Positions 1-8,115 are shown, numbered from the stretch's first letter. The stretch: DNA of 64,000 bases from Flammeovirgaceae bacterium (GCA_020635915.1 JACJYU010000001.1:1712501-1776500); one strand, 5' to 3'. Notes: generated by a model from the sequence alone, not told the origin. A program made the numbers and translations.

Positions 1-650
1 TCGGGGTGTTGGTCAAAACCTTCCGGCAACAGGACGTGTGCCCCCAAATACATGGGCCGCCCCCAAAAGCCGGTCAGCAATTCACTTTGGATTTTTATGT
101 GCTTGATGTACTGGGTGTCTTCGGGCTCCTCCACCGGGGGTATTACCTGGTCCATTTGAATGTTGATGGTTGCCTCACTGGTGCCCACATTTACCTGCAT
201 GGGCTTGCTGTAAAAATTGCCCGGCTTCCGGTTCCATTGCTGGCCCTCGCCACGGTCGGGGGGGAGCTTCACGGTATGGCCTGTCTTGAGGTGGAAGGTC
301 TCGTAGCGGTTTATCAGTGCCTGGGCGTAATAGGTCCCGTCAGGAATGTCTGCCAGGCTTCGGAAGGGAAACCCGAAAGCCGTTTCGTCAATAATTACCT
401 CCTGGCCGGGCTGCATCCCGTCCACGTCCGCCCCAAACACCAATTGCCCGTTCAAGCCATCATTGATTTGAAACCGGGGCTCACTGGCATCGTTGTTCGA
501 CAACATGACAAGCAGGCGGCCATCCTGTGCCTCTTCGGCCATTTCCTTTGTAAAGGAAACCGCAAACCTGAGTTTGCCTTTTTGATTGCCCGGGGTGCAC
601 TGTCCCAGGATTAAGGCCAGTAAGAAAAACAGGATATTTTGTAATTTCAT
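1..650 (-). CDS. Lipoprotein, N-terminal part (cut by window edge)
   Basis: The gene reads leftward and runs off the window, so only the first 216 codons are visible. The start at 650 gives a classical lipoprotein signal: a short hydrophobic segment ending in LGQC, with Cys18 as the likely lipidated residue. The visible part (including GRLLVMLSNNDASEPRFQ, DGTYYAQAL and GEGQQWNR) resembles the N-terminal region of large secreted Bacteroidota proteins that, as I recall, carry an alpha/beta-hydrolase (esterase-like) domain further downstream. The sequence ends in WGRPMYLGAHVLLPEGFDQHP, which would lead into that domain. The hydrolase part itself lies outside the window, so the enzymatic role is an inference. 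No partner gene is visible on this side. Confidence 0.7.
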   Translation of the reverse strand, partial: MKLQNILFFLLALILGQCTPGNQKGKLRFAVSFTKEMAEEAQDGRLLVMLSNNDASEPRFQINDGLNGQLVFGADVDGMQPGQEVIIDETAFGFPFRSLADIPDGTYYAQALINRYETFHLKTGHTVKLPPDRGEGQQWNRKPGNFYSKPMQVNVGTSEATINIQMDQVIPPVEEPEDTQYIKHIKIQSELLTGFWGRPMYLGAHVLLPEGFDQHP

Positions 651-838
651 GGTCGTTTGGGGTTAGGGATCAGGAAGATAGAAGGAAAGCCTGTTTATTG
701 CAAGGGGGCACCCACCAAACGGAAGAATAAGCAGGGATACCCTACAAAAGCCGGTTGAATTGCCTGCAATGGTGCATATTAGGTAGCGGGAATCGGGGAA
801 ACGTTCCTATATTGCAAGACCCAATCATAAATAGGCGC

Positions 839-1219
839 ATGAGAATCTTTTTGATAGAGGACGATGAGATATACGCTGAGTTTGTAAAAAAGGCTTTGGG
901 GCAAAATCCTGACTATCAGGTCAATTCTTTTTTTACCGCGGAAGAGGCCCTCAAGGCCGTGAACGGCAAGCTGCCTGACGTGCTGATCATTGATTACAAG
1001 CTGCCCGGCATGAGCGGCATTGAGCTTTATGAAAAGATAAAGGACAAAATCGGGGACCAAACCAAAGTAATCATGCTCAGCGCCCTGGACGATGGCAATA
1101 TGGTGCTCAGCTTTATCCAAAAAGGGGTGAGGGACTATGTCATCAAGGACGAGAACGTCATTGAATCCCTGGAAGCCATCCTAAGCGGGAAGGAAGATGA
1201 CTACTACTTGTTTGACTGA
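839..1219 (+). CDS. Single-domain response regulator (receiver only)
   Basis: A 126-residue CheY-like receiver domain with no output domain. The acidic pocket is Asp8/Asp9, the phospho-acceptor is Asp52 (LIIDYKLPGMSG), the switch Ser is Ser81 (MLSALDD) and the conserved Lys is Lys103 (YVIKDE). The start is placed at ATG 839 because MRIFLIEDD begins the fold exactly there; an in-frame upstream extension from 755 has no domain content. It likely relays phosphate or acts by protein-protein interaction. It meets the histidine kinase gene at 1227-2096 tail to tail, 7 bp apart, so the two may be a functional pair although they are not co-transcribed. Confidence 0.85.
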   Translation: MRIFLIEDDEIYAEFVKKALGQNPDYQVNSFFTAEEALKAVNGKLPDVLIIDYKLPGMSGIELYEKIKDKIGDQTKVIMLSALDDGNMVLSFIQKGVRDYVIKDENVIESLEAILSGKEDDYYLFD

Positions 1220-1226
1220 TTTTTGC

Positions 1227-2096
1227 CTAGGCCGGCCCTTCCTTTTTCAAGGAAAGTATAAATGAAGTGCCTTCCCCTTCCCTGCTATCGCAAGTGATGG
1301 TGCCCCCCATTTTTTCCACCAGTGTTTTCACGATCGCCAGCCCCAGCCCGGTGCTGCTTTCCCCACCGGTGGGCTTGGCGCTGAGTTTGCGAAACCGTAA
1401 GTAAAGGTTTTCCTGGTCGGCTTCGCTTATCCCGGGGCCCTCGTCCTTCACCGTCAACACAACATTCCCCTCCCGTTCTTCCAACATTACCGCTACCTCC
1501 TTTCCCGATGGCGAAAATTTGATGGCATTGGAAAGCAGGTTGTCCAGGACACGGCCGAGGTAATGGCGGTCAGCGGTAACGGACAGGTTGCCAGGCCCGT
1601 TAAAAACCAAACCTATCCCCTTTCCCAGCGCCATTTGTTCATAGCCCTTTACGAAGGAAACCACCAGGGCCCCGAGGTCGACCGGTCCAAGCCTGGGGGC
1701 CAGGGCCTCCTCATCGATCGTCCTGCTGTCCAGGAGGTTGCGCACCATGTGCAGGCCATCTACCGCCATTTGATGGATTTTCCCAACATATTCCTTTTGG
1801 TCGTCCGTCAAATTGTCCCCGGACAATCCCATGAGTTGGGTCAATGCAAAAATACGGTTGAAGGGCCCTTTCAAATCGTGGGAAACCACACTGATGATTT
1901 GCCGCCTTTCCTCGTTCAATTCCTGGAGCCGTTGGTTTTGCCGCAACAGGGTTTCATTTAGCTTCCTAATCTCCCCTGCCTGCCCCGCGGTGGTGGCCTT
2001 CTGTTTCTTCATGGCACGATAAGCCAGCACCAGCAGCACGCTGGCCACCACCAACACAAACGCCAAAAAGAAAACCCACGGCCCGGTACCTGTCAT
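1227..2096 (-). CDS. Membrane-anchored sensor histidine kinase
   Basis: A 289-residue kinase with one N-terminal transmembrane helix (about residues 7-27), a short coiled linker (30-65), a HisKA dimerisation domain with the phospho-acceptor His73 (VVSHDLKGPFNR), and an HATPase domain with N box (NLLSNAIKF, about 186-194), G1 box (DEGPGIS, 218-224), F box (LYLRFRKL) and G2 box (GLGLAIVK, 250-257). It has no recognisable extracellular sensor, HAMP, PAS or receiver domain, so the input signal is unknown. It is convergent with the response regulator at 839-1219, which lacks an output domain; pairing is plausible but inferred. Confidence 0.88.
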   Translation of the reverse strand: MTGTGPWVFFLAFVLVVASVLLVLAYRAMKKQKATTAGQAGEIRKLNETLLRQNQRLQELNEERRQIISVVSHDLKGPFNRIFALTQLMGLSGDNLTDDQKEYVGKIHQMAVDGLHMVRNLLDSRTIDEEALAPRLGPVDLGALVVSFVKGYEQMALGKGIGLVFNGPGNLSVTADRHYLGRVLDNLLSNAIKFSPSGKEVAVMLEEREGNVVLTVKDEGPGISEADQENLYLRFRKLSAKPTGGESSTGLGLAIVKTLVEKMGGTITCDSREGEGTSFILSLKKEGPA

Positions 2097-2147
2097 TGGA
2101 AAACATTTGGCCCTAAGTTAGCCATAGATGGGTGGCAAAAAAACGCA

Positions 2148-2600
2148 TCACATCCGCAACTTTACTTCCCGGGCATAGTCAACCGGTATCCTCAGCGGCA
2201 CCCCCCTCGTGGTCACCCTAATGTGCCCTTTGTAATGGAGCTGGTATTTTTTCCCGCCAAACAACCCAAGCAGGGCGTCCACCAGGCCAATGTCCTTTAT
2301 GCTGAGTTGCACTTCCAGGGGAAGGGAAAATTCCTGCTGGGGCTTTATGGCCGTTTTAAGTTTTTGATCCACCCGTGCTGATTTTTTTCCATCGATAAAA
2401 ACGTCTATTTTGATCGCCCGCAACTTCATCCCCATTTTATTGGGGTTGTAAAAGCGCGCGTCCGCCTTCAATACGGGGCTTGCCCCTTCCCCACGTGCCA
2501 GTTCAATGTTTTCAATGGCGCGCATTACCACCTGGTCTTTTGGGGCACATCCCGCCAGGCATACCGCAACAAGAAGCCAGCACGGTTTGAACGACATCAC
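2148..2600 (-). CDS. LEA14-like (LEA type 2) lipoprotein
   Basis: A 150-residue lipoprotein with signal MMSFKPCWLLVAVCLAGC (lipobox LAGC, Cys18). The body reads as one beta-sandwich of the LEA type 2/water-stress family: 'IENIELARGEG...VLKADARFYNPNKMGMKLRAI' matches the typical pattern of a conserved N-P-N motif followed by 'lkl..i.vdv.idgk'. The role in bacteria is not defined; members are thought to be periplasmic or membrane-anchored binding or stress proteins. It starts at one of two adjacent ATG codons (2600 or 2597). It lies just downstream of, and on the same strand as, the amidohydrolase at 2628-3737 (27 bp gap), so co-transcription is likely. Confidence 0.75.
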   Translation of the reverse strand: MMSFKPCWLLVAVCLAGCAPKDQVVMRAIENIELARGEGASPVLKADARFYNPNKMGMKLRAIKIDVFIDGKKSARVDQKLKTAIKPQQEFSLPLEVQLSIKDIGLVDALLGLFGGKKYQLHYKGHIRVTTRGVPLRIPVDYAREVKLRM

Positions 2601-2627
2601 AACGGTGGTTTAACGAATGCCATAGGG

Positions 2628-3737
2628 TCAATCCGGGAACAACGTCCGGTCGATACTGGGGATAAGCCTGATGGCATTTTTATAATAGACCTTTTTAAGC
2701 AGGTCGTCCGGCAAGCCCAGCCCGTACATCCTCCAAAAAGCATGGTAGCGCTTATGGTAGGGAAAATACTCATCTTCCGATTCCAGCACGCGAAAATAGG
2801 TTTCATACTCATCGGGCACCCAACTGTCCTTGCCAAAGAGCACGCGGTCCTGGTATTTTTCAATAAATGCTTTTGCCGCCCGGGGCTGCCTGCCCAGCTC
2901 AGCGATAATGGCGCCTATCTCCGTGTACATGTTGGGGTACAGGTCCATTAATTCGCCCAGCTTTGCCAGGTCATTGGCGTACCAGCCCATGTGTGCGTTG
3001 ATGAAATTGGTTCCGGGGTGTTTTTTGAAAATGTTGTGCTGCTCCTGGAGGATCGTTTCCCACGACACCGGATCGTTGTCGTGGCGCCTTCCCGGATGGG
3101 TCTTTAACTCCAGCCATCTCTCGTTTTGGTTGTCAATGGGCTGCCAAAATTGCCTGGGGTCAGCGGAGTGGATCAAAACAGGAATTCCCAACTCTCCGCA
3201 TTTTGCCCATACGGGGTCAATGCGCGGGTCGTCTATGTGTATCCTGTGCCCCTTACTGTCTTTGTTGAACATTCCCAGGGACTTGTACACCTTTAGGCCA
3301 CTCGCCCCTTTTTTTACATCGTCTTCGAGTTGTTGCACCGTCCTTTTTGTCCAGCCCGCATCATCAATTCCCGAAAAATCCACATTGGTAAAGACCAAAA
3401 ACCTGTTTGGGTAGTGGCCTTTCACGTTTTTTAATGAATTCTCCAGGTGCTCGGTGCTGCCCCTGCCCCTACCGCTCAGGTTGGTCATCACGGCCATGTT
3501 CATTTTGTCCATTTCCACAATAAGGTTGCCCAGGTCCATGGTGGGCATGCCAAATTGATGGTTGTGGATATCGACAAATGGAAATTTTGCTTTTGTAATG
3601 TGGTGTTCTGGCACCACCAGCGAGGAGGGCGGGTCGTACGCTTCAAAATCCATTTTCATTTCGAGTGGCCTCTCCTGTGCGTAGGCCGCTATGCCCAGGG
3701 CCGTTGCCGAAAGCATGAGGGAAATTTTCCTGATCAT
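2628..3737 (-). CDS. Secreted amidohydrolase-2 family metal hydrolase
   Basis: A 369-residue TIM-barrel hydrolase with a Sec signal peptide (MIRKISLMLSATALGIAAYAQ). Metal-ligand candidates of the amidohydrolase superfamily are in order: His58/His60 (DIHNHQFG), Lys149 (LKVYKS), His190 (LIHSAD), His249 (INAHMGW) and Asp304 (FGKDSW). The layout matches the amidohydrolase-related family that includes decarboxylases and lactonases; the exact substrate cannot be read. The signal peptide puts it in the periplasm or outside the cell. It is followed 27 bp later on the same strand by the LEA14-like lipoprotein. Confidence 0.82.
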   Translation of the reverse strand: MIRKISLMLSATALGIAAYAQERPLEMKMDFEAYDPPSSLVVPEHHITKAKFPFVDIHNHQFGMPTMDLGNLIVEMDKMNMAVMTNLSGRGRGSTEHLENSLKNVKGHYPNRFLVFTNVDFSGIDDAGWTKRTVQQLEDDVKKGASGLKVYKSLGMFNKDSKGHRIHIDDPRIDPVWAKCGELGIPVLIHSADPRQFWQPIDNQNERWLELKTHPGRRHDNDPVSWETILQEQHNIFKKHPGTNFINAHMGWYANDLAKLGELMDLYPNMYTEIGAIIAELGRQPRAAKAFIEKYQDRVLFGKDSWVPDEYETYFRVLESEDEYFPYHKRYHAFWRMYGLGLPDDLLKKVYYKNAIRLIPSIDRTLFPD

Positions 3738-3833
3738 TTTGGTTTATTGGGTTTGGGCAAATATACGGTTTGGGGGATACGCAGGTTGGGCAAAGTGGAC
3801 AAACGGGCCACCAGCCCCGAAATTGGCCGGCAC

Positions 3834-4187
3834 TTAGTCCTCCACGGTGCCCGAATAATAAAACGAAGCCCCGGCCAGTGCCAAATCCTTCAAAAGCTGC
3901 CCCATCGACATTTGGTCGCCACCCAATACCGCGGGCAAATGGATGGTGAGCACAAACACCAGCAGCAATGCCCCCAGCAGCATGGAAGCCAGGCCGCTTT
4001 TTTTCCGCATGGCGATACTGGCCGCGGCTGCTATGAGGGCCACGCCAACCAGGTACACCCAAAATACGCCCCCAGGCACCGGCACCATGGGCGCCATGGC
4101 TTCTGCGTTCATAAAGTGGAAAAGGCCAAAAATGGCAAACGGGATGGCATAAAGCAGCCTTCCGATGGTAGTTAGTGTGGATTTCAT
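3834..4187 (-). CDS. DoxX-like small integral membrane protein
   Basis: A 117-residue protein with about four hydrophobic helices. The opening (LLYAIPFAIFGLFHFMNA) and the internal small-residue-rich helices are typical of the DoxX/DoxD-like membrane family, whose biochemical role is poorly known (links to thiol/oxidative stress have been proposed for relatives). The start at 4187 is chosen because it begins the first helix; an upstream in-frame ATG at 4211 would add only eight residues, and longer extensions are non-conserved-looking. It stands alone between the amidohydrolase and the TPR gene. Confidence 0.7.
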   Translation of the reverse strand: MKSTLTTIGRLLYAIPFAIFGLFHFMNAEAMAPMVPVPGGVFWVYLVGVALIAAAASIAMRKKSGLASMLLGALLLVFVLTIHLPAVLGGDQMSMGQLLKDLALAGASFYYSGTVED

Positions 4188-4523
4188 AAGGATTGTTGTT
4201 TGTTTAAACATCAATTTAATGGTTTTCCCCCGGATTTTTAAACCACGGCAACCGGTGGGGGTCAAAAGGCAAACGAGGCCAAATGAGAAAGCTGATTTCA
4301 TTCCTGATTTTCCTGCTCCTGGCCATCCTCTCGCTATGGGACATGGAAGCCCGGCCCCAACCAAGGGTGGAAAGGGAAGGGAAGGCGGTGTTCCCTGAAG
4401 GCTTGGGGACGGCCATTTGGGGCACCGGTGCCTTGCCCGTAAAAGCCCCATCATGGGCAAGCAGGGAGCCCTTTAAGTGCGGTTTTCTTTCTACCTTGCC
4501 CTTTGAAAATGTTTGTCCCTACA
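4188..4523. other. Intergenic spacer, no convincing gene
   Basis: The 336 bp between the DoxX-like gene and the TPR gene diverge outward and should hold both promoters. A + strand reading frame from 4283 starts with a signal-peptide-like stretch (MRKLISFLIFLLLAILSLW), but it continues out of frame into the TPR gene and loses any protein-like composition, so I do not call it. No clear TAnnTTTG promoter with a correctly spaced -33 box was found. Confidence 0.5.
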
Positions 4524-5633
4524 ATGAGATTAGCCACAACGCTCCTGTTTTTTATCGGCCCCATCCTATGTTTTTCGCAATCCGGCACTGCCATGGAAAG
4601 TGCCCGCAAAAAACTGGAAGCAAAAGACTTTGACGGGGCCAAATCGACCTTGTCAAAAATAATAGATGCCAACCCCAAAGATAAAACGGCCCTTTCCTTG
4701 CGCGGCCAGGCCCGCATGGGCCTCGAGGATTTTTATGGGGCCATTGCCGATTTCACCTTTGCCCTGGAGATCGACTCCACCTATGCCGAGGCATTGAATT
4801 TCAGGGGCGAATCCAAAATTGCCCTGGCCGATGATTACGGGGCGATTGAAGATTTGGACAAGGCCATTGCCTACAACCCGGGGTACGCGGATGCCTATAC
4901 CAACAGGGGGTTTGCGCGGTACAACATCGATGAGCTTCAGGATGCCTATTTCGATTTTTCAAAAGCCCTGGAACTGGGGCCGCCCGATGCCGATAAGTAT
5001 TTTAACCGGGGGGTGGTGAAGGCCGAGCTGGGGGAATTTGTAAGCGCCATTGACGACTATGGCAAAGCCATCGAATTGGACAAAAAGGATGCATCCCTTT
5101 ACAACTACCGGGGCGTGGCCTACTACAACACCGACTCGTTCGAAAAGGCCATCAAGGACTACGATATGGCCATAAAACTGGACCCGGACGATCCGTTAAA
5201 GTATGAAAACAGGGCCCTGGCAAAAAGTGCCATGGAAGATGTGAAAGGCGCCCTTGAGGATTATGACAAAGCCATTGAACTGGATGGGGAAGACCCGGAA
5301 ACGTATAACCTGCGGGGCGTGCTCAAATACACCACCGAGGATTTTGATGGTGCCATTGCCGACTATTCCCGCGCGTTGGAACTGGACGACACCAACCCCA
5401 CGTATTATGACAACCGGGCACTTGCGCGGGCGGGGAAAGAGGATTATGCGGGGGCTGTTGACGATTATACCGCCTCCATTGAACTATACCCCAGCGACCC
5501 GGAAAGCTACTACCAACGCGGGATGCTCAAGCTGCTGATGAACAACAATTATGACGCCTGTCTGGACTTGAAACGTGCCGATGAGATGGGGTCGCCCGAT
5601 GCCAAGGCCGCCATCAGGAAAAACTGCAAATAG
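4524..5633 (+). CDS. Secreted tetratricopeptide-repeat protein
   Basis: A 369-residue protein made of a signal peptide (MRLATTLLFFIGPILCFSQ) followed by about nine to ten consecutive TPR units of roughly 34 residues, each with the classical pattern of small residues and a closing 'DYDKAIELD' or 'DYSRALELD' motif. It ends in a short Cys-containing tail (NNYDACLDLKRADEMG... KNCK). TPR solenoids bind peptides or partner proteins; here the location would be periplasmic. The start at ATG 4524 gives the neatest signal peptide; ATG 4509 is an alternative. A hairpin terminator follows at 5669. Partners are unknown. Confidence 0.85.
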   Translation: MRLATTLLFFIGPILCFSQSGTAMESARKKLEAKDFDGAKSTLSKIIDANPKDKTALSLRGQARMGLEDFYGAIADFTFALEIDSTYAEALNFRGESKIALADDYGAIEDLDKAIAYNPGYADAYTNRGFARYNIDELQDAYFDFSKALELGPPDADKYFNRGVVKAELGEFVSAIDDYGKAIELDKKDASLYNYRGVAYYNTDSFEKAIKDYDMAIKLDPDDPLKYENRALAKSAMEDVKGALEDYDKAIELDGEDPETYNLRGVLKYTTEDFDGAIADYSRALELDDTNPTYYDNRALARAGKEDYAGAVDDYTASIELYPSDPESYYQRGMLKLLMNNNYDACLDLKRADEMGSPDAKAAIRKNCK

Positions 5634-5668
5634 CCGTGGTGGGGTGAGGATGGCGGAAAAAAGTCATA

Positions 5669-5690
5669 GACCCCTTCTGGGTCGTATTTT
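5669..5690 (+). terminator. Hairpin with T run after the TPR gene
   Basis: GACCC (5669-5673), loop CTTCT, GGGTC (5679-5683), then GTATTTTTT. It sits 36 bp after the TPR stop codon. The stem is only 5 bp, so strength is moderate. The core CCCCTTCTGGG is reminiscent of the palindromic repeats described nearby, so it could also be a decayed repeat. Confidence 0.5.
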
Positions 5691-5792
5691 TTACGCTACG
5701 TACCGGGGTATATAAATATGCCATTCCTTCAGATTGCGGTTTGTTAAAACCAATTAAAAAAACGCTTAACAATAATGATGGCAATGTCTACT

Positions 5793-5892
5793 AACCCGAA
5801 GGGTTCAAATGTTTATAGAAAGCGCAGGTCCAACAGTTATACCCCCTTCGGGGTTGAATAAAATGATACCGATAGAATATTCTATAAACATT
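5793..5892. repeat. Inverted pair of REP-like palindromes
   Basis: This 100 bp unit holds AACCCGAAGGGTT (5793-5805) and, inverted, CCCCTTCGGGGTTGAA (5843-5858), the exact reverse complement of TTCAACCCCGAAGGGG that recurs in the array at 57.1-58.0 kb. A perfect 13 bp inverted repeat AATGTTTATAGAA (5808-5820) / TTCTATAAACATT (5880-5892) surrounds the second palindrome, and ATAGAATATTCTAT (5872-5885) is itself a perfect palindrome. The arrangement looks like a bacterial interspersed mosaic element, i.e. two REPs head to head, lying between the convergent TPR and TlpA-like genes. Confidence 0.7.
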
Positions 5893-5953
5893 CCGACCCA
5901 ATGGTTCATGTCCCACGAACTACCTCCACGGGGCAAATTCACAGCCTCAAGCG

Positions 5954-6430
5954 TTATTTCACCTCCTCAATAATATCTTCGATTTCGCCTTCCTGCAATT
6001 GCCCTTCCACAAACCTGCGCTTGCCATTCCGGGGGTTCACCACCAGCGTGGCCGGTATCGCCCCCGACCAGCCTTTGTCAATTTTGCCGATCCAGGTGCC
6101 GGGGCCGCGCTCGTCCAAAATGTAAATTTTCGATCGCAGCCTTTTGCGTTCGACATACCGGTGGATTTTGTCCGGGTTAGGGTCCCGGTCCAGGTCCACG
6201 CTCACCAGGCTCACCTCCACATCGCTACGGGTGCCGTTGAGTCGCTCCAACAAAGGGAGTTCCTTTACGCAAGGGGCGCACCATGTGGCCCAGAAGTTGA
6301 CCACCTGGATCTTCCCCGACCTTCCCTCCAGGATCACTTGGAGGCCTTCGATCTTTATGGTTTCGGGGGATTGCGCATAAAGTGAACCCCCTCCCGCCAC
6401 CAATATAAATGTTAGGGCCAATACCTTCAT
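5954..6430 (-). CDS. Periplasmic TlpA/ResA-like thioredoxin
   Basis: A 158-residue thiol-disulfide protein with signal peptide (MKVLALTFILVAGGGSLYAQ) and a thioredoxin fold. The redox motif is WCAPC (Cys51, Cys54) after VVNFWAT, and the cis-proline loop is GAIPAT (Pro126). This layout matches TlpA/ResA-type reductases that act in the periplasm on cytochrome c maturation or other disulfides; the partner cannot be read here. No neighbouring ccm or dsb gene is visible. It is the leftward member of a divergent pair with the nitronate monooxygenase gene. Confidence 0.85.
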   Translation of the reverse strand: MKVLALTFILVAGGGSLYAQSPETIKIEGLQVILEGRSGKIQVVNFWATWCAPCVKELPLLERLNGTRSDVEVSLVSVDLDRDPNPDKIHRYVERKRLRSKIYILDERGPGTWIGKIDKGWSGAIPATLVVNPRNGKRRFVEGQLQEGEIEDIIEEVK

Positions 6431-6580
6431 AATAGTTTTAAAACATAGGGTTTAGGGTTAAGTTCGCCCTCATGCCGTGAATTGTCCTGCCCAGGCCGGC
6501 CGTGTAAGTTTCGGGATTGTATTTCACAAAAAGGGCTAGAATTCAGGCACTTAATATTTACCAAAAATAAGCTTGATTAG

Positions 6581-6687
6581 TTTTCCACAAAATCGCGCAC
6601 TTATCCACATTGCCGGCCTCAATGCGTTTAACGTGCTGTTAATCAGGATGTTAGGCAATGATAAATCAATCCCTCCTTTGTGGACAA
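6581..6687. promoter_or_regulatory. Cluster of three DnaA-box-like sites
   Basis: The 361 bp divergent spacer 6431-6791 contains a perfect DnaA consensus TTATCCACA (6601-6609), a one-mismatch copy TTTTCCACA on the same strand (6581-6589), and a one-mismatch copy on the opposite strand TGTGGACAA (6679-6687). The left flank (about 6548-6590) is AT-rich. Such clustering can mark a replication origin, a DnaA titration site or DnaA-controlled promoters. No dnaA, dnaN or gidA homolog is in the window, so the function is unproven. Confidence 0.4.
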
Positions 6688-6791
6688 CTATAAGCGGGCA
6701 AAAAGGCCAGGCCAAAACCGGGCAAAATTATAAAGTTCAGGTTTTCAGGCCAATAGCCAACCCAATGGGACTTAACGTGTAATAAAACAAC

Positions 6792-7745
6792 ATGCAAAAC
6801 CGGATAACCGCCTTGTTCAACATCGATTTTCCCATCATACAGGCCGGCATGGTTTGGTGCAGTGGCTGGAGGCTGGCCTCCGCGGTATCGAATGCTGGCG
6901 GCCTGGGCTTGCTAGGGGCAGGCTCCATGCACCCTCCCACCTTGGAGGAGCATATCCGCAAATGCCAGGCTGCCACCACCAGGCCGTTCGGTGTAAACGT
7001 ACCGTTGTTGTACCCCGAGGTGGACAAGCTTATGCAGGCCATAGTGTCAGGCGGGGTAAAAATAGTTTTTACCTCGGCAGGCAACCCAGCCACCTGGACC
7101 CATTACTTAAAAGACCGGGGGGTAACGGTAGTGCACGTGGCCTCCAGCGTGAAGTTTGCAAAGAAAAGCATGGAGGCGGGCGTGGACGCGGTAGTGGCCG
7201 AAGGGTTTGAGGCCGGGGGCCACAATGGCAGGGACGAAACCACCACTTTTTGCCTGGTGCCTATGGTGCGGGAGGCCATCGATATCCCCTTGATCGCAGC
7301 GGGTGGCATCGGCTCGGGCAGGGCCATGCTTGCGGCAGGGGCCCTGGGGGCGGAAGGGTTCCAGGTAGGGACGCGGTTTGCCGCCAGCGTGGAGTCCTCG
7401 GCACATGATGCCTTTAAACAAAAGGTGGTGGATGCCCGTGAAGGCGACACCATCCTTACCTTAAAACAATTGACCCCCGTGAGGCTCATCAAAAACAAGT
7501 TTTACCAACAAGTGCACGATGCGGAGCAAAGGTGTGCCGGCAAGGAAGAGCTGGCCGTGCTGCTGGGCAAGGGCAGGGCCAAGAAGGGGATTTTTGAAGG
7601 AGACCTGGAGGAGGGCGAGCTGGAGATCGGGCAGGTATCGGCCGCCATTAAAGGCATCAAACCTGCGGGGGCCATCGTGCAGGAACTATGGAGCGAGTAC
7701 TCCGAACTAAAATCAACGCTGTGCCGTGAAGGTCAAACAAATTAA
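6792..7745 (+). CDS. Nitronate monooxygenase / 2-nitropropane dioxygenase family flavoprotein
   Basis: A 317-residue FMN-binding TIM barrel. It opens with ITALFNIDFPIIQAGM and AVSNAGGLGLLG, the usual N-terminal signature of the NMO/FabK-like family. FMN-phosphate and catalytic segments follow: EGFEAGGHNG (137-146, candidate catalytic base His144), AAGGIGSG (169-176) and QVGTRF (191-196). Family enzymes oxidise alkyl nitronates, and relatives (FabK) reduce enoyl-ACP. The short form and motif order favour NMO over FabK but do not prove it. The VOC gene overlaps its 3' end by 20 bp, so the two are probably translated from one mRNA. Confidence 0.85.
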   Translation: MQNRITALFNIDFPIIQAGMVWCSGWRLASAVSNAGGLGLLGAGSMHPPTLEEHIRKCQAATTRPFGVNVPLLYPEVDKLMQAIVSGGVKIVFTSAGNPATWTHYLKDRGVTVVHVASSVKFAKKSMEAGVDAVVAEGFEAGGHNGRDETTTFCLVPMVREAIDIPLIAAGGIGSGRAMLAAGALGAEGFQVGTRFAASVESSAHDAFKQKVVDAREGDTILTLKQLTPVRLIKNKFYQQVHDAEQRCAGKEELAVLLGKGRAKKGIFEGDLEEGELEIGQVSAAIKGIKPAGAIVQELWSEYSELKSTLCREGQTN

Positions 7746-8115
7746 AGAGACGTGCATGTATGTGCACGACCTCGTGCAGGCCCTGGATTTTTACCATGGC
7801 TTGTTGGGGCTGCCTGTCATTAGCCATGTGAAGGGAAAACATATTTTCTTCCGGGCGGGCAACTCGGTGCTCCTTTGCTTCAACCCGGAAAGCTCCAAAA
7901 ACAAAAAAAGCCCGCCCCCGCATTATGCCGAGGGCAAATACCATTTTGCTTTTGAGGTGGCCCGGGAAGACTATGAACACGAAAAGCAATCGCTCCTGTC
8001 AAAAGGAATACAAATCACCGATGAAGTGGTGTGGAAGGATGGGTTGAGGTCGTGCTATTTTGAAGACCCAGCCGGCAACGTGCTAGAGATTGTCCCGGAG
8101 GGGGTTTGGGATTAG
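7726..8115 (+). CDS. VOC (glyoxalase/dioxygenase-fold) protein
   Basis: A 129-residue single-module vicinal-oxygen-chelate protein. Likely metal ligands are His14 (MYVHDL), His73 (KYHFAFEV) and Glu121 (NVLEIV); the closing FEDPAGNVLEIVPE is the most diagnostic motif. The start is GTG at 7726, inside the nitronate monooxygenase gene (20 bp overlap); no ATG start keeps the first beta strand. The substrate is unknown: family members include glyoxalase I, fosfomycin-resistance enzymes and ring-cleaving dioxygenases. The last 33 bp overlap the convergent small gene at 8083. Confidence 0.82.
   Translation: MKVKQIKETCMYVHDLVQALDFYHGLLGLPVISHVKGKHIFFRAGNSVLLCFNPESSKNKKSPPPHYAEGKYHFAFEVAREDYEHEKQSLLSKGIQITDEVVWKDGLRSCYFEDPAGNVLEIVPEGVWD

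Noticed and set aside
6..614. 202-residue + strand reading frame
   Set aside because: Antisense shadow of the lipoprotein gene 1-650, which has a clear lipobox and family-like sequence.
4283..4633. Signal-peptide-like small protein on the + strand
   Set aside because: Only the first 20 residues look like a signal peptide; the frame then enters the TPR gene out of phase and looks random.
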